Positions 9,338 to 18,338 of a stretch of DNA of 64,000 bases are shown here, piece after piece; the first letter of the stretch is position 1; each line of letters begins with the position of its first letter. The stretch is from Lachnospiraceae bacterium C10 (GTDB lineage: Bacteria > Bacillota > Clostridia > Lachnospirales > Lachnospiraceae): assembly GCA_900100095.1 (NCBI GenBank), contig FMTN01000022.1:1-64000 (forward strand). The letters are read 5' to 3'. The position numbers were made by a program, and so were the translations under genes. A model generated the notes under the pieces. It was not told the origin of the DNA. It searched no databases and saw only the letters and a program-made list of their open reading frames with translations.

Positions 9338-9367
9338 CAAGGCCACTTAAGGATAAGTGTCCTTCAT
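9338..9367. repeat. 30-bp exact dispersed repeat, copy 1
   Basis: A 30-bp sequence containing a small hairpin (CCACTTA-AGGA-TAAGTG) is identical to 22989-23018, 13.6 kb away and in the same orientation. Together with the repeat near 13.1 kb it marks the outer part of the defence island. Confidence 0.85.
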
Positions 9368-9532
9368 ATTCATTTTTTATAATTCGTATCGCAGCAATTT
9401 TAAAAGTTGTAAATTCAATTCTTTCCTTCGTCAAATGCTTGAAAACAAAGGATTTCTACCTGTTCTTTAATACCATGCCATGTTATATAATATTTAGTAG
9501 GTTTGATCATTCAATTAATCTGGAGGAAAGAA

Positions 9533-11098
9533 ATGAACACACAAGCCACTACAATGGAGAAAAAAGCTTCTGTAAAAAACGGCGTTTTCAGGATGATAAT
9601 CGCGGTCATATCAATTCTCATCAATGTCTTACTGTTTATCTGGGGTTTTTTCTGGCTAAACAAGACCTTGTGGTGGTTTTCAGAGTTCATGTCACTAATT
9701 AGCTTTTTTGTGGTCCTGGGAATATATTCGATGCACCGGACGCCGTCCATCAAGCTTCCCTGGATCATGCTGATCCTCGCGTTCCCGGTAGCCGGAATTG
9801 TGTTTTACCTGATTGTCGGCATGAACAGGAGCACCAAAACTATGCGGAACAGATACAAAAAAATAGATGAGGTTCTTTTGCCGCTTTTACCTGACAATGC
9901 CGATGTGCAAAAAAAGCTTGCGAAAAAAAACAGGCATGTTGCAGGAATCACCCACTATCTGAAGAAATACTCTGGCTACCCCGTATACAATAATACCGAT
10001 ATCATATACTATGACGATGCTGCAAAAGGCCTTGAAGCACAGAAAGAGGACTTAAAAAAGGCAACAGAATTTATCTTCATGGAGTATCACGCCATTGAAG
10101 ATGCTGAGAGCTGGCGCGGAATTCAGGACATTCTCGAGGAGAAGGTAAAAGAGGGTGTCGAAGTCAGAGTTTTTTACGACGACATGGGAAGCATCGGTTT
10201 TATCACAACCGACTTTGTTAAACGACTCAATGCAAAAGGAATAAAGGCAAAAGTTTTCAATCCCTTTGTTCCCGGACTCAACCTATTTCTCAACAACAGG
10301 GATCACAGAAAAATAACAGTTATAGATGGAAAAGTGGGATTCACCGGGGGCTACAATATTGCCAATGAGTACTTCCATCTCTCAGAGCCCTTTGGATTCT
10401 GGAAAGACACAGGCGTAAGGCTCGAGGGCGATGCAGTGAGGTCTCTGACCGTGACCTTCCTTGAGATGTGGAATGCCGTCAAGAATAGCGACATCGATGA
10501 TGTGGTTTTCGACAAATATCTGAAAAAATACAATTACACTTCCCGCGAACACGGCTATGTTTTGCCATATGCAGACAGCCCCATGGATAATGAGCAGGTC
10601 GGTGAAGAGGTGTATATGAGCATCGCCGAGATGGCACATGACTATGCCTGGTACATCACTCCGTACCTCATCATCACGGACGAGATGGCTCACACCCTCT
10701 CACTTGCCGCAAAACGCGGCGTTGATGTCAGGATCATCACCCCCGGCATCCCGGACAAAAAGATAGTATATAGTCTCACAAGATCCTACTACAATGCACT
10801 GGCAAGAAATGGCGTCAGGATTTTTGAGTACACCCCGGGCTTCTGCCACGCCAAGATGAGCATCAGTGATGATTTTGTGGCTACCTGTGGTACAATAAAC
10901 ATGGACTACCGCAGCCTCTACCTGCACTTTGAAAACGGCTGTCTCTATGCTGACTGCGACGCAGTAAAGCAGACAAAAGAGGACTTTGAAAGAATCTTCG
11001 AAGTATCTAATGAAGTAACTGACTACTATGCATCAGGCCGTGGCGCCTTCCTGCGCTTTAGCCAGCTGATCTTAAGGCTCGCCGCTCCGCTGATGTGA
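9533..11098 (+). CDS. cls: Cardiolipin synthase
   Basis: About 521 residues from the ATG at 9533, which follows TGGAGGAAAGAA. Two N-terminal membrane helices (residues about 20-80) precede a phospholipase D fold with two HKD sites, HRKITVIDGKVGFTGG and HAKMSISDDFVATCG. The enzyme joins phosphatidylglycerol into cardiolipin at the membrane. Length and order fit bacterial Cls. A TATAAT at 9486-9491 could be its -10 box. It is monocistronic and lies between IS110 and decayed DNA. Confidence 0.95.
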   Translation: MNTQATTMEKKASVKNGVFRMIIAVISILINVLLFIWGFFWLNKTLWWFSEFMSLISFFVVLGIYSMHRTPSIKLPWIMLILAFPVAGIVFYLIVGMNRSTKTMRNRYKKIDEVLLPLLPDNADVQKKLAKKNRHVAGITHYLKKYSGYPVYNNTDIIYYDDAAKGLEAQKEDLKKATEFIFMEYHAIEDAESWRGIQDILEEKVKEGVEVRVFYDDMGSIGFITTDFVKRLNAKGIKAKVFNPFVPGLNLFLNNRDHRKITVIDGKVGFTGGYNIANEYFHLSEPFGFWKDTGVRLEGDAVRSLTVTFLEMWNAVKNSDIDDVVFDKYLKKYNYTSREHGYVLPYADSPMDNEQVGEEVYMSIAEMAHDYAWYITPYLIITDEMAHTLSLAAKRGVDVRIITPGIPDKKIVYSLTRSYYNALARNGVRIFEYTPGFCHAKMSISDDFVATCGTINMDYRSLYLHFENGCLYADCDAVKQTKEDFERIFEVSNEVTDYYASGRGAFLRFSQLILRLAAPLM

Positions 11099-11569
11099 TG
11101 CAGGGATAGGAAGAATGTAGCTCAAAATCTACTTGCATGGCAAAAAAGTCATCGACTCGGAGGTATTTGATTTCTTTTTTGAACAGGTACATCCTATTAT
11201 CTCTCAGTTGGAGAGTCAATCATCTGCAACTTTCCTGCGCCAAAAAATCATGCCGAACAGAGTGTCTGACCAAGTACGTTTCCAAAGGCCAGTCCCCTCT
11301 GTCGGATTATCCAGACATCTTAACTCCTTGAAAAATCAGTACTCTGCAAATCTTCTGCGATTTTACCAAGTGTTGGACATCACCCGGCACGACAAAAATA
11401 TTTAACATAACAGGATACGCATAAAGTCACAACCTAAAGGCTTCCTCATTATGCATTCCGCACTTCCTATGTCGTGTGCGTTAGGAAAAGCCTATGACCT
11501 TGATTGCTACTGGCGTATTCTAAAAACGGTCATCCCCTTCCAAGGACAACCGCTCATTCTTTCTTAATA
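11099..11569. other. Intergenic region without a supported gene
   Basis: About 470 bp between cls and the AbiE remnant. Short open frames exist on both strands, but none has a good ribosome site or a recognisable product. At 11406-11428 a stretch beginning ATAACAGGATACGC matches 23057 onward beside repeat copy 2. Otherwise I see nothing. Confidence 0.5.
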
Positions 11570-11707
11570 TCATTTGCATTTCCACAGCGCCATCGGATGA
11601 TCTCTCAATCGCTCAATAATCTCAAGATCCTCAAAAAGTAACTCCGGTTTATATTCCTTTGCTATAAACCTTTCCATATACTCCATTTCTTTTTCTGTCA
11701 GCTTCAT
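11570..11707 (-). pseudogene. Remnant of an AbiEii-type toxin partner
   Basis: A 45-residue frame starts 22 bp after the AbiEi stop, where the nucleotidyltransferase toxin AbiEii normally lies. It reads MKLTEKEMEYMERFIAKEY, then LLFEDLEIIERLRDHPMAL, and ends. The tail looks like the C-terminal end of AbiEii proteins, so most of the toxin seems to have been deleted, leaving an orphan antitoxin. The assignment depends on position plus a short tail and is moderate at best. Confidence 0.45.
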
Positions 11708-11728
11708 AAGCGATGCTATATACTTCTG

Positions 11729-12496
11729 TTATATTGTGGCATCTTCTATCCCTCCGTTTTTCATTCGCTTTATATTCTTTGGGTATACCAGCTTCCATTC
11801 CCCCGAATATCCGGGCTCACTTATACCGTTTGTCAGATATCGCTTTGAATTTCCACTCCTATCCTTGCATATCTTTATAAAATTATCACTTATACCTAGC
11901 TCTGTCTGATATTCACTAAAAATAAAACCGGTCTTCTGATATAAAAAGGCACTATCATATTCAGCCAAATACTTTAGCATTTTTGTCTCATCAATACTGT
12001 TCACGGACACAACGCATGAAAGAACCTCTTCCAGACCGGCGATGCGATTCAGATCCTTTATGGAATCTACTATCGTCCGCTCCTTATCCGTAACCTTTAT
12101 ACCGCCACTAAACTCCGGAGAAACTATGCCGTCCCTCATTTGCTCTTTAACATAATGATAGGTGTATCCGTCAAATTCAAAGTCATGAAAACGTGTCTGA
12201 GAGCCAACATAAACCTCATAGAAGACCTGATCGACAGTTCCATAATACTCAAAGGCGGTATGATGGGATACATAAGAAGATGGCGTGATAGCACTGGCAA
12301 CTTGAAATCTGTTCGCCACCGGTCCGCCATTTTCCCCACTCACGCACGTGTATAATCCGTTGCGGATTTTTAATGCCATATTCCCCTTCAGAAGCTTGCC
12401 CAAAGCCACTCTTGCCGTCCGTTCACTTGAATACAGTGCATTTACTTCTTTCATGGAAAAAACTGGATACTGTAACAATTCATAATACAAATTCAT
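11729..12496 (-). CDS. AbiEi-family antitoxin-like transcriptional regulator
   Basis: A 255-residue protein of the type IV toxin-antitoxin antitoxin (AbiEi) family. An N-terminal winged helix (FSMKEVNALYSSERTARVAL, KIRNGLYTCV) is followed by the AbiEi_4-like middle (SSYVSHHTAFEYYGT, VTDKERTIVDSI). Such antitoxins repress their own operon and counter an AbiEii nucleotidyltransferase toxin. Here the toxin is reduced to a 45-residue remnant downstream, so this is an orphan. The start ATG has an AGCGAG-type site. It may act only as an autoregulator or against a toxin elsewhere. Confidence 0.8.
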   Translation of the reverse strand: MNLYYELLQYPVFSMKEVNALYSSERTARVALGKLLKGNMALKIRNGLYTCVSGENGGPVANRFQVASAITPSSYVSHHTAFEYYGTVDQVFYEVYVGSQTRFHDFEFDGYTYHYVKEQMRDGIVSPEFSGGIKVTDKERTIVDSIKDLNRIAGLEEVLSCVVSVNSIDETKMLKYLAEYDSAFLYQKTGFIFSEYQTELGISDNFIKICKDRSGNSKRYLTNGISEPGYSGEWKLVYPKNIKRMKNGGIEDATI

Positions 12497-12745
12497 ATTC
12501 TCGCTCCATAATGTTAACTATTCATCGAAATTTACTCTGTTTTATGTTATTCTCGTACATATTATCAACTTATCATCATGGGTCTACTTTGTAAAGTTAA
12601 ATTTGTGTATCTTTTTACTAATTTTTTTGTTGCTATCATACCTCATCTAAACATAGCGCTATTTTACTGCTCCCTTATTCAAACTAATCTTCAAATAAAA
12701 ATATTACACAGAAAGTACCAGCTTGTCATTGTACTTGTAATATAA
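12497..12745. other. Upstream region of the AbiEi gene
   Basis: AT-rich DNA of about 250 bp that probably carries the AbiEi promoter on the minus strand. No gene or strong repeat is seen before the hairpin at 12746. Confidence 0.4.
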
Positions 12746-12790
12746 AAAGCCAGCATCCAGAGGGATCTATTCCTTCAAGATACTGGCTTT
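12746..12790 (-). terminator. Hairpin downstream of the integrase relic
   Basis: AAAGCCAGCATC and GATACTGGCTTT form an 11-12 bp stem with about 21 nt of loop. On the minus strand it ends in a T run (GGCTTTTTAT), right after the relic stop at 12794. It is probably the old integrase terminator. Confidence 0.7.
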
Positions 12791-12793
12791 GCA

Positions 12794-13084
12794 TCATCGG
12801 TTATCAGAATTCCGCATCCGTCCGAACGCCTCTTTCTTGATGATATTGATCACAAACTTGTAACTTGGCACAATGCCCTCAAACAAATCTTGCTCCATCT
12901 GCTTTTCCTTTTCCCGTAGTGACAGTTCACTTGTTTGCCCTTGGGAGTCGGATCATTTTTATCCAGTTTCCAGCTGTAGAAATACTTAGCATTTCCGTCT
13001 TCATCAATGTATTTGAACATATATTGTCCATCTTTTCATTGGCTTTCTCCATTGTGAAGAATACGATTCTTACTATCTCTTTGC
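12794..13084 (-). pseudogene. int: Tn916-type tyrosine integrase, N-terminal and scrambled relic
   Basis: Minus-strand coding resembles the N-terminus of Tn916-family integrases: QRDSKNRILHNGESQ, a TGA in place of Arg, KDGQYMFKYIDEDGN, YFYSWKLDKNDPTPKGK, then a frameshift into LSLREKEKQMEQDLFEGIVP. After this a deletion joins directly to SYKFVINIIKKEAFG and a stop. The whole catalytic domain is missing. It abuts the structured repeat that ends the Wadjet operon. It is evidence that an integrative element once ended or inserted here. Confidence 0.75.
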
Positions 13085-13086
13085 TA

Positions 13087-13222
13087 CCCCACCGGAATCC
13101 TATCGTTCCGGATTAGGGAGATCCCTATTACCCCAAGTTAACCACATATTTTTAGTAAGCGAAAAGTGACGCCAAAACGACGTCACTCTTCTAAACACTT
13201 GACGTCAAAATGGCGTCATCTA
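13087..13222. repeat. Structured dispersed repeat at the end of the Wadjet operon, copy 1
   Basis: It begins CACCGGAATCCTAT and ends in two tandem 19-bp elements, TGACGCCAAAACGACGTCA (13168-13186) and TGACGTCAAAATGGCGTCA (13200-13218). Each can fold alone, but the outer and inner arms pair better with each other as one long nested hairpin. The last bases touch the jetD stop. Copy 2, in the same orientation, is at 23097-23228. Confidence 0.8.
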
Positions 13223-14440
13223 CATCTTATTATTCTCAACCAGTCCCACAGCCTTGATTGATTCCTGTTCAACCTTGCAATTATATTCCAGCATGTACTC
13301 TAAAACATCCTTATATGCTGAAAGCTGTCCATCCTTTTTTGAATCAATCATCTTTCTGTCCCGGGCTGTTAAGGTCTTATATAATCCTGCACGATAAAAC
13401 CGCTCTATTGTCTCGACATCCATCAGCAAAGGTTTAAAAGGAATCTGGGTCTTTGAAATCAGATTTTCTAAAATCAGGAATCCATATACATCAAGATCGC
13501 CTTCGTGATAGTATTCCTTATCACCGTTGTTTTCATATATCAATTCAAGAAGTTTCTGCTTTGAAGTATTATGATAACCTCCCAGATAGATATATACTGC
13601 ATCCGGTTCATCACAATCGTGATAGGTGGTGAGATTCTCAACAGTTATTACCTTATCCGCTTTTACTGAAAGCTTATGAATCCCTGCAAGAGATCCATTG
13701 GATAGAGCAATACCTCCAGGCATCTCTGATAATTCGATAACCGATTCATCAAAACAAATCCGCGCGTTTCCTTTGATAAGCACATATGTTGGATTCTCGT
13801 ATAGATTGTAATATCCAAGGATATCATCCTTTTCTACAACGTCATCCGTATAATCAAACAAAATGTTTTCTATCGTCGATCTATACTCTCTTTGAAATCT
13901 CTTTGAATCCTTGAATAATGCCGTCGAGAAATTTCGTATATATGTCTCCGCTGTAAGTTTGCTCACAGTCGCAAGGACCTGCAGCACTTCTTCTACCCGT
14001 CTCGCGTCGTATCCCAGATCATAAGGGAGTTTCTTATATACTTTAATCTGCTCACAAAAATCATTTACTATCCGATTAATAAAATCGGATTCAGAACAAT
14101 CAACCTTCTCCAAAACGCTCAAAACTTCTTTGCACTGATCCGGTATGCTTGTTCTTTTTAACAACACATAACAGTCATCAACCCTTGCAATATTAAGCTT
14201 AATCTTTGAATACCGGCCAGTCTGATCCTTTTCAGCAATGATCAAACCGGCTGCAACATTTTTTTCTATCGCAGTGTTGATATCTCTATACTTCTCGTTA
14301 TCATACCGATCCTTGTAAATCGGATATTTCTTTGAAACCTCAAACTGTATAGACCGCAATTCCTCTGGTCTTTTGGCATATCCGTTTCTTCGTTCATAGA
14401 TATCCAGCAACCGGCTTATAATGTCTTTACTGTACTCCAT
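13220..14440 (-). CDS. jetD: Wadjet nuclease subunit JetD
   Basis: About 406 residues from the ATG at 14440, which follows AAAGGACTGGTGCAA. The open frame extends further into jetC, but that part is shadow. The C-terminal third is a Toprim-type domain with VENLTTYHD and YHEGDLDVYGF supplying the Glu and Asp-x-Asp metal ligands. The N-terminal half (YAKRPEELRSIQFEVSKK) is the DUF3322-like arm. In Wadjet, JetD is the endonuclease that cuts circular plasmid DNA after JetABC has extruded a loop. It overlaps the jetC stop by 14 bp, consistent with translational coupling. Confidence 0.9.
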   Translation of the reverse strand: MEYSKDIISRLLDIYERRNGYAKRPEELRSIQFEVSKKYPIYKDRYDNEKYRDINTAIEKNVAAGLIIAEKDQTGRYSKIKLNIARVDDCYVLLKRTSIPDQCKEVLSVLEKVDCSESDFINRIVNDFCEQIKVYKKLPYDLGYDARRVEEVLQVLATVSKLTAETYIRNFSTALFKDSKRFQREYRSTIENILFDYTDDVVEKDDILGYYNLYENPTYVLIKGNARICFDESVIELSEMPGGIALSNGSLAGIHKLSVKADKVITVENLTTYHDCDEPDAVYIYLGGYHNTSKQKLLELIYENNGDKEYYHEGDLDVYGFLILENLISKTQIPFKPLLMDVETIERFYRAGLYKTLTARDRKMIDSKKDGQLSAYKDVLEYMLEYNCKVEQESIKAVGLVENNKM

Positions 14441-17400
14441 TTGCACCAGTCCTTTCGAAGACACCAATCGCATTTCTATTTCCAGACTTAACAATCGAGT
14501 ATGTTATATCGCAATAAGGCAGAATCGCAGTAGCCTTTTCCGCAGTCGCAATAAGAACGAGCTGAAGATTCAATGTTTTGAACATGTTCATCATCGGCTC
14601 AATACGGTCACTGGTCATATTATTGAACGCCTCATCAAGCAAAACGAGCTTGATACATCCGTCAGGGTTTTGTTCGTAAATCTGAAGAAGTGACGCACAG
14701 ATAGCGACATAGAAAGGTGCCTGGTTCTCTCCTCCACTTCCTTCTCCACTTACCTTTGACAGCGGAACCTCTATTCCGGTAACATTATTTTTCACAATGA
14801 TGTCATAATCAAGATATGTTCTGTAATCAACATACATTCCCATACTCTTGGCACCGGTTTTATTTCCGGAAAGGTTCTCTTTTGCATGTTCTTCCACATC
14901 AATCATGATACGACTCATGAAATCTTCAATCTGACTTTCAAAAACTTCAGATTTATTGGCTTCAGCAAGATACATCATGATTTCATTATCCTGGTCAATC
15001 TGCTGATTGTCCTTGTCCATTATGATGTCATAGAACATTCCCAATTCTTTATCTTTGCTTCGATCAATCCCGAATCGATAACTCTCCTCACCATATCTGA
15101 GGTTCTCCATAACTCGATTGATCTGCTTAAATTGCTGTCGTGCACGCAAAATATCATCTTTCATGCGGAACAGAACTTCTTTACGGAATCTGTCCTTACA
15201 ACGGATCTGTGCCTGCGCCAGTTCCGCTTTATGACGTTCCAGCTCAATATTTTTAAGCGCAAGGTACTCCTGCTGGTATCTTGTAGCACCACCAATCCCT
15301 TCAGGAAAATCACATGTGTAAGTAGCCGTATATTTATTCTGCAAGGGAATAAGATACTGATTCAGGTAATTGTTCAAAGCGATACTCTGCTGATTTGCGG
15401 TACTTCTGAAGATACGCGAAATATCGGTCGCTTTCCTCGTCTTACGCTCATCCGCATATTTCTTCATCACTTCGCCGGAGTACTCTTCCGCGCCATCGAG
15501 CTGTTTCTCATATTCCACTCTAACTCCATCGAGCAATTCAGCAAGTTCCTCATTGCGTTTACAGAGTTTTTTGATATCAGCCTCAAGATTTTGCTTCTTA
15601 GCCTTTTCAGAAGTCACTTCATCATTAATCTTTCTCTGATTTTCTTCGCATTCGCTGACATGATCAAACATCGCACGAAGAATCGGATTCTTTGTTAATT
15701 CTTCTATGCGCTCTTCCGTTTTTTTGATATCAAACTGAATTCCAATTGCCTTCTCTCTTGACTCGGAATATTCCTCCATCTGTTCGAATTTATTCCCGGA
15801 AGTGAATTTGTCATACGAAGACGAGACATCGTCAAACGCCTTCTTTCGCACTTTAATGTTGTAAAGTTGCTGCTGTCTGGAGGCCAGCTCTGTTTTAGTT
15901 TTATCCAATCTCTTTTGGATAGCATCAAAACCAATATAGTGCTCTTGCTTAGACATCCTCTGTAAAGTGAAATTCTGAAACCTCAGGCGATCCCTTGTTA
16001 CACTCTTCTTATGATTTTCAAGGTCATCCGCACTTTCACAGCATACAACTCCGTGCATGATAAAATCGACGTAGCGCTTAGCGTGAACGTTCTCTGACTC
16101 GACCGTATCGCTAAGATATCTGAAACCTTCATCTTTATGGTGGTTGCCACTTAGCTTTCGAGTATCGACAAGACCTATTCCCTTAACACTATCTCCTAAA
16201 GAAATAAAAACCTTCTTTGCTAAAAGGTAATTCTCAGGAGCAACAATAATGTTAAATCTTTGAGTATTCAAATAGCTCTCAACCGCATCTTGCCAGCTGT
16301 CATCATTCATATAAAGCCATTCACACAGAAGTCTCGCATCTTCGGCCTTGTTCTCTGCCAGGAGCGCTTCATTGATCTGATCTCTGACCAAAAGCGCTTC
16401 CTTCGGATAAGGCATCTTTCCGGACGACAATTCTGCAATCATACTTTCAAGTTCTGCAATGATTGTTTCCAATTCCCTGATATGGGTTCTGAAATCAGCA
16501 TCCTTGTCTTTAATCGTCTCGCGAATAGCATTCAAGGCACTTCTCGCCGCCCTGATTTCTGATAAATGCTCTTCTTCTGTAGCATCGATATCTTCAAGGA
16601 TGTTTTCATCCCATTCACATGCAATGCCGGATCTGGACAGTTTTTTCCCGAGTGATTTCAACTCAGACAGTAACGTCTCATAGATAGCCGCTTGTTTGCA
16701 GTACGTTTCGTAAGATGATTTCCTGCTTTCGTTTTCTTTTTGTAAAGCAGTTAACTCCTTATTGTCTTCATCATCTTCGGCAGCCTTCTTTGCCAGATAC
16801 AAAAGATCTGCCGCTTCTTTTTCCTTTTGAGATAACTCTGCTATTTTTCGCTCAAGTACCTCTATACTTGACTCATACTGTTCGATCAGCTGCAGATTAT
16901 CTTGTTGTTCTTCCTCATTTCCCTGATATTCGGCATATGCGACAAGCAACTCGTTTACTTTTACTTTCGCATACTTCTCTTTGGCTTCTATAATCCTTTC
17001 GTTAATCTGTTCAAGAAGTTTCTCACGTTCCTGAGCTTCCTGTAATATCTCCTGAAGGCGCTCTAACTCCTGCATATCCTTTTGCAAGAATTCAATATTG
17101 ACCTCTGGTTCCGGAAGTATGTATGTATATATAAATTCACGAATATCCTTGATATCTTCGAGGCTCGTTCCCATGTGGAACACTTCATTGAATTTCTTTC
17201 CTATGGGCGATTCAGAATCGCCTATCCCTAGGATCCTGCAGATACGTTTTCTGGCATCTGTCTGATTAGATGCCCTGTCCATACCCTTATTATCAAGTTT
17301 AAAAGCATCTCTGGAAGTAGGTCTCTTGCCTTCTTTCACAGTCGTAAAGAACGGAATGTCCTCAAGGCTATATCCCGGCTTCGTTATATACCAATCCTGG

Positions 17401-17762
17401 GTTACACCTTTCAGATCCTGCTTGGGAGTTTCCGACTCTACACGTACAATGATTACAAAGGTCTTGTTTATTGCTTCATCCCTAAATTCGACACCAATAT
17501 ATGAAACTGTATGCCCGGGGCGCAAATAACTGTCCTCTGCTCTCTGTTTCTGATGAACAGAGCCCAGAAGTGTTCTTCCGCTCTTTTTATTTCCGGCAGT
17601 ATTAAAATCTTTGTTAGTAGTAAGGCAGTATCTAATGGCATCCATGATCGTTGTCTTACCCACGGCATTAACTCCGAGAAGATAGGTTATGTTCTTAAAA
17701 TCAATCGTATCGTCCTGGAAATTGTGCCAGTTAATCAGACGAAGTCTTGTCATTTTAATCAT
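14427..17762 (-). CDS. jetC: Wadjet SMC-like ATPase JetC
   Basis: A 1111-residue SMC/MukB-like protein. Walker A is GVNAVGKTT near residue 33, long coiled coils fill residues about 210-480 and 630-860 around a hinge-like middle, the ABC signature is SGEGSGGENQ near 1005 and Walker B is KLVLLDEAF near 1050. With JetA and JetB it forms the condensin-like motor that extrudes DNA and measures small circles for cutting by JetD. It overlaps the jetB stop by 8 bp and jetD by 14 bp. It looks intact. Confidence 0.95.
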   Translation of the reverse strand: MIKMTRLRLINWHNFQDDTIDFKNITYLLGVNAVGKTTIMDAIRYCLTTNKDFNTAGNKKSGRTLLGSVHQKQRAEDSYLRPGHTVSYIGVEFRDEAINKTFVIIVRVESETPKQDLKGVTQDWYITKPGYSLEDIPFFTTVKEGKRPTSRDAFKLDNKGMDRASNQTDARKRICRILGIGDSESPIGKKFNEVFHMGTSLEDIKDIREFIYTYILPEPEVNIEFLQKDMQELERLQEILQEAQEREKLLEQINERIIEAKEKYAKVKVNELLVAYAEYQGNEEEQQDNLQLIEQYESSIEVLERKIAELSQKEKEAADLLYLAKKAAEDDEDNKELTALQKENESRKSSYETYCKQAAIYETLLSELKSLGKKLSRSGIACEWDENILEDIDATEEEHLSEIRAARSALNAIRETIKDKDADFRTHIRELETIIAELESMIAELSSGKMPYPKEALLVRDQINEALLAENKAEDARLLCEWLYMNDDSWQDAVESYLNTQRFNIIVAPENYLLAKKVFISLGDSVKGIGLVDTRKLSGNHHKDEGFRYLSDTVESENVHAKRYVDFIMHGVVCCESADDLENHKKSVTRDRLRFQNFTLQRMSKQEHYIGFDAIQKRLDKTKTELASRQQQLYNIKVRKKAFDDVSSSYDKFTSGNKFEQMEEYSESREKAIGIQFDIKKTEERIEELTKNPILRAMFDHVSECEENQRKINDEVTSEKAKKQNLEADIKKLCKRNEELAELLDGVRVEYEKQLDGAEEYSGEVMKKYADERKTRKATDISRIFRSTANQQSIALNNYLNQYLIPLQNKYTATYTCDFPEGIGGATRYQQEYLALKNIELERHKAELAQAQIRCKDRFRKEVLFRMKDDILRARQQFKQINRVMENLRYGEESYRFGIDRSKDKELGMFYDIIMDKDNQQIDQDNEIMMYLAEANKSEVFESQIEDFMSRIMIDVEEHAKENLSGNKTGAKSMGMYVDYRTYLDYDIIVKNNVTGIEVPLSKVSGEGSGGENQAPFYVAICASLLQIYEQNPDGCIKLVLLDEAFNNMTSDRIEPMMNMFKTLNLQLVLIATAEKATAILPYCDITYSIVKSGNRNAIGVFERTGANGVQ

Positions 17763-18336
17763 CTGTTTCTTCCTCCTCGTCTGAATTTACGTACTGCTGC
17801 AAATATGCACTGGTCTGCTCATATGCTTTACTGATATTGGCATCAGGCATCGCAAGCATAACCGACGGATAAATCTGTATTCTCGCATTCATATCCAGAA
17901 GCTTATCCAACGGCTGTACCAAATTGTATCTCTTAATATTTCTCATCGAATCTTCCAAAAGAGCGCGATCAAACTTTTTAGGAAGGTTCAATTTCTCATA
18001 TTCATTCTTTACTTCCTCAACAGTCGCAACAACCTCGTCAATATTGGTAGAGAGGCTTTCTCTCTTCTCAACATAGAGAAGTCTGAATATCAAAAGCATG
18101 ATACTTTCATACTTTTTCAATGACAGTCTTCCTGTTCCATGATTATTCACAAGCTGCACCACTCGCAAATTCCTATGGATAACTAATGTATATCCGATTG
18201 GTTGGAATATACTTCGAAAGGCTTCTTCATGGTTGATCACGTAGTAGTATTTTTCTCTTGTAGAATCAACATTCCCGATGAGAAAACAATTATTCAGCAA
18301 GTAATTTGCTATTTCTTCTTTGATATCTACAGCCAT
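17755..18336 (-). CDS. jetB: Wadjet subunit JetB (MukE/kite-like)
   Basis: A 193-residue protein in the JetB position between jetA and jetC. It has the usual plan of the kite subunits: winged-helix-like alpha/beta parts (IANYLLNNCFLIGNVD, YTLVIHRNLRVVQLVN), a helical middle (KYESIMLLIFRLLYVEKRE) and an acidic tail (SDEEEETDD). It is known to bind the JetC neck and bridge to the kleisin JetA. The start is 2 bp after the jetA stop. Direct similarity to the DUF4194 version is weak by eye, so the call rests mainly on gene order. Confidence 0.85.
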   Translation of the reverse strand: MAVDIKEEIANYLLNNCFLIGNVDSTREKYYYVINHEEAFRSIFQPIGYTLVIHRNLRVVQLVNNHGTGRLSLKKYESIMLLIFRLLYVEKRESLSTNIDEVVATVEEVKNEYEKLNLPKKFDRALLEDSMRNIKRYNLVQPLDKLLDMNARIQIYPSVMLAMPDANISKAYEQTSAYLQQYVNSDEEEETDD

Positions 18337-18338
18337 AC

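Noticed and set aside
11133-11405. 90-residue plus frame after cls
   Set aside because: Low-complexity Ser/Gln/Phe composition, no ribosome site and no recognisable family; the stretch looks like decayed DNA.
14886-15698. 270-residue plus-strand frame inside jetC
   Set aside because: Antisense shadow of the JetC coiled coil; Phe/Ile-rich with no start site.
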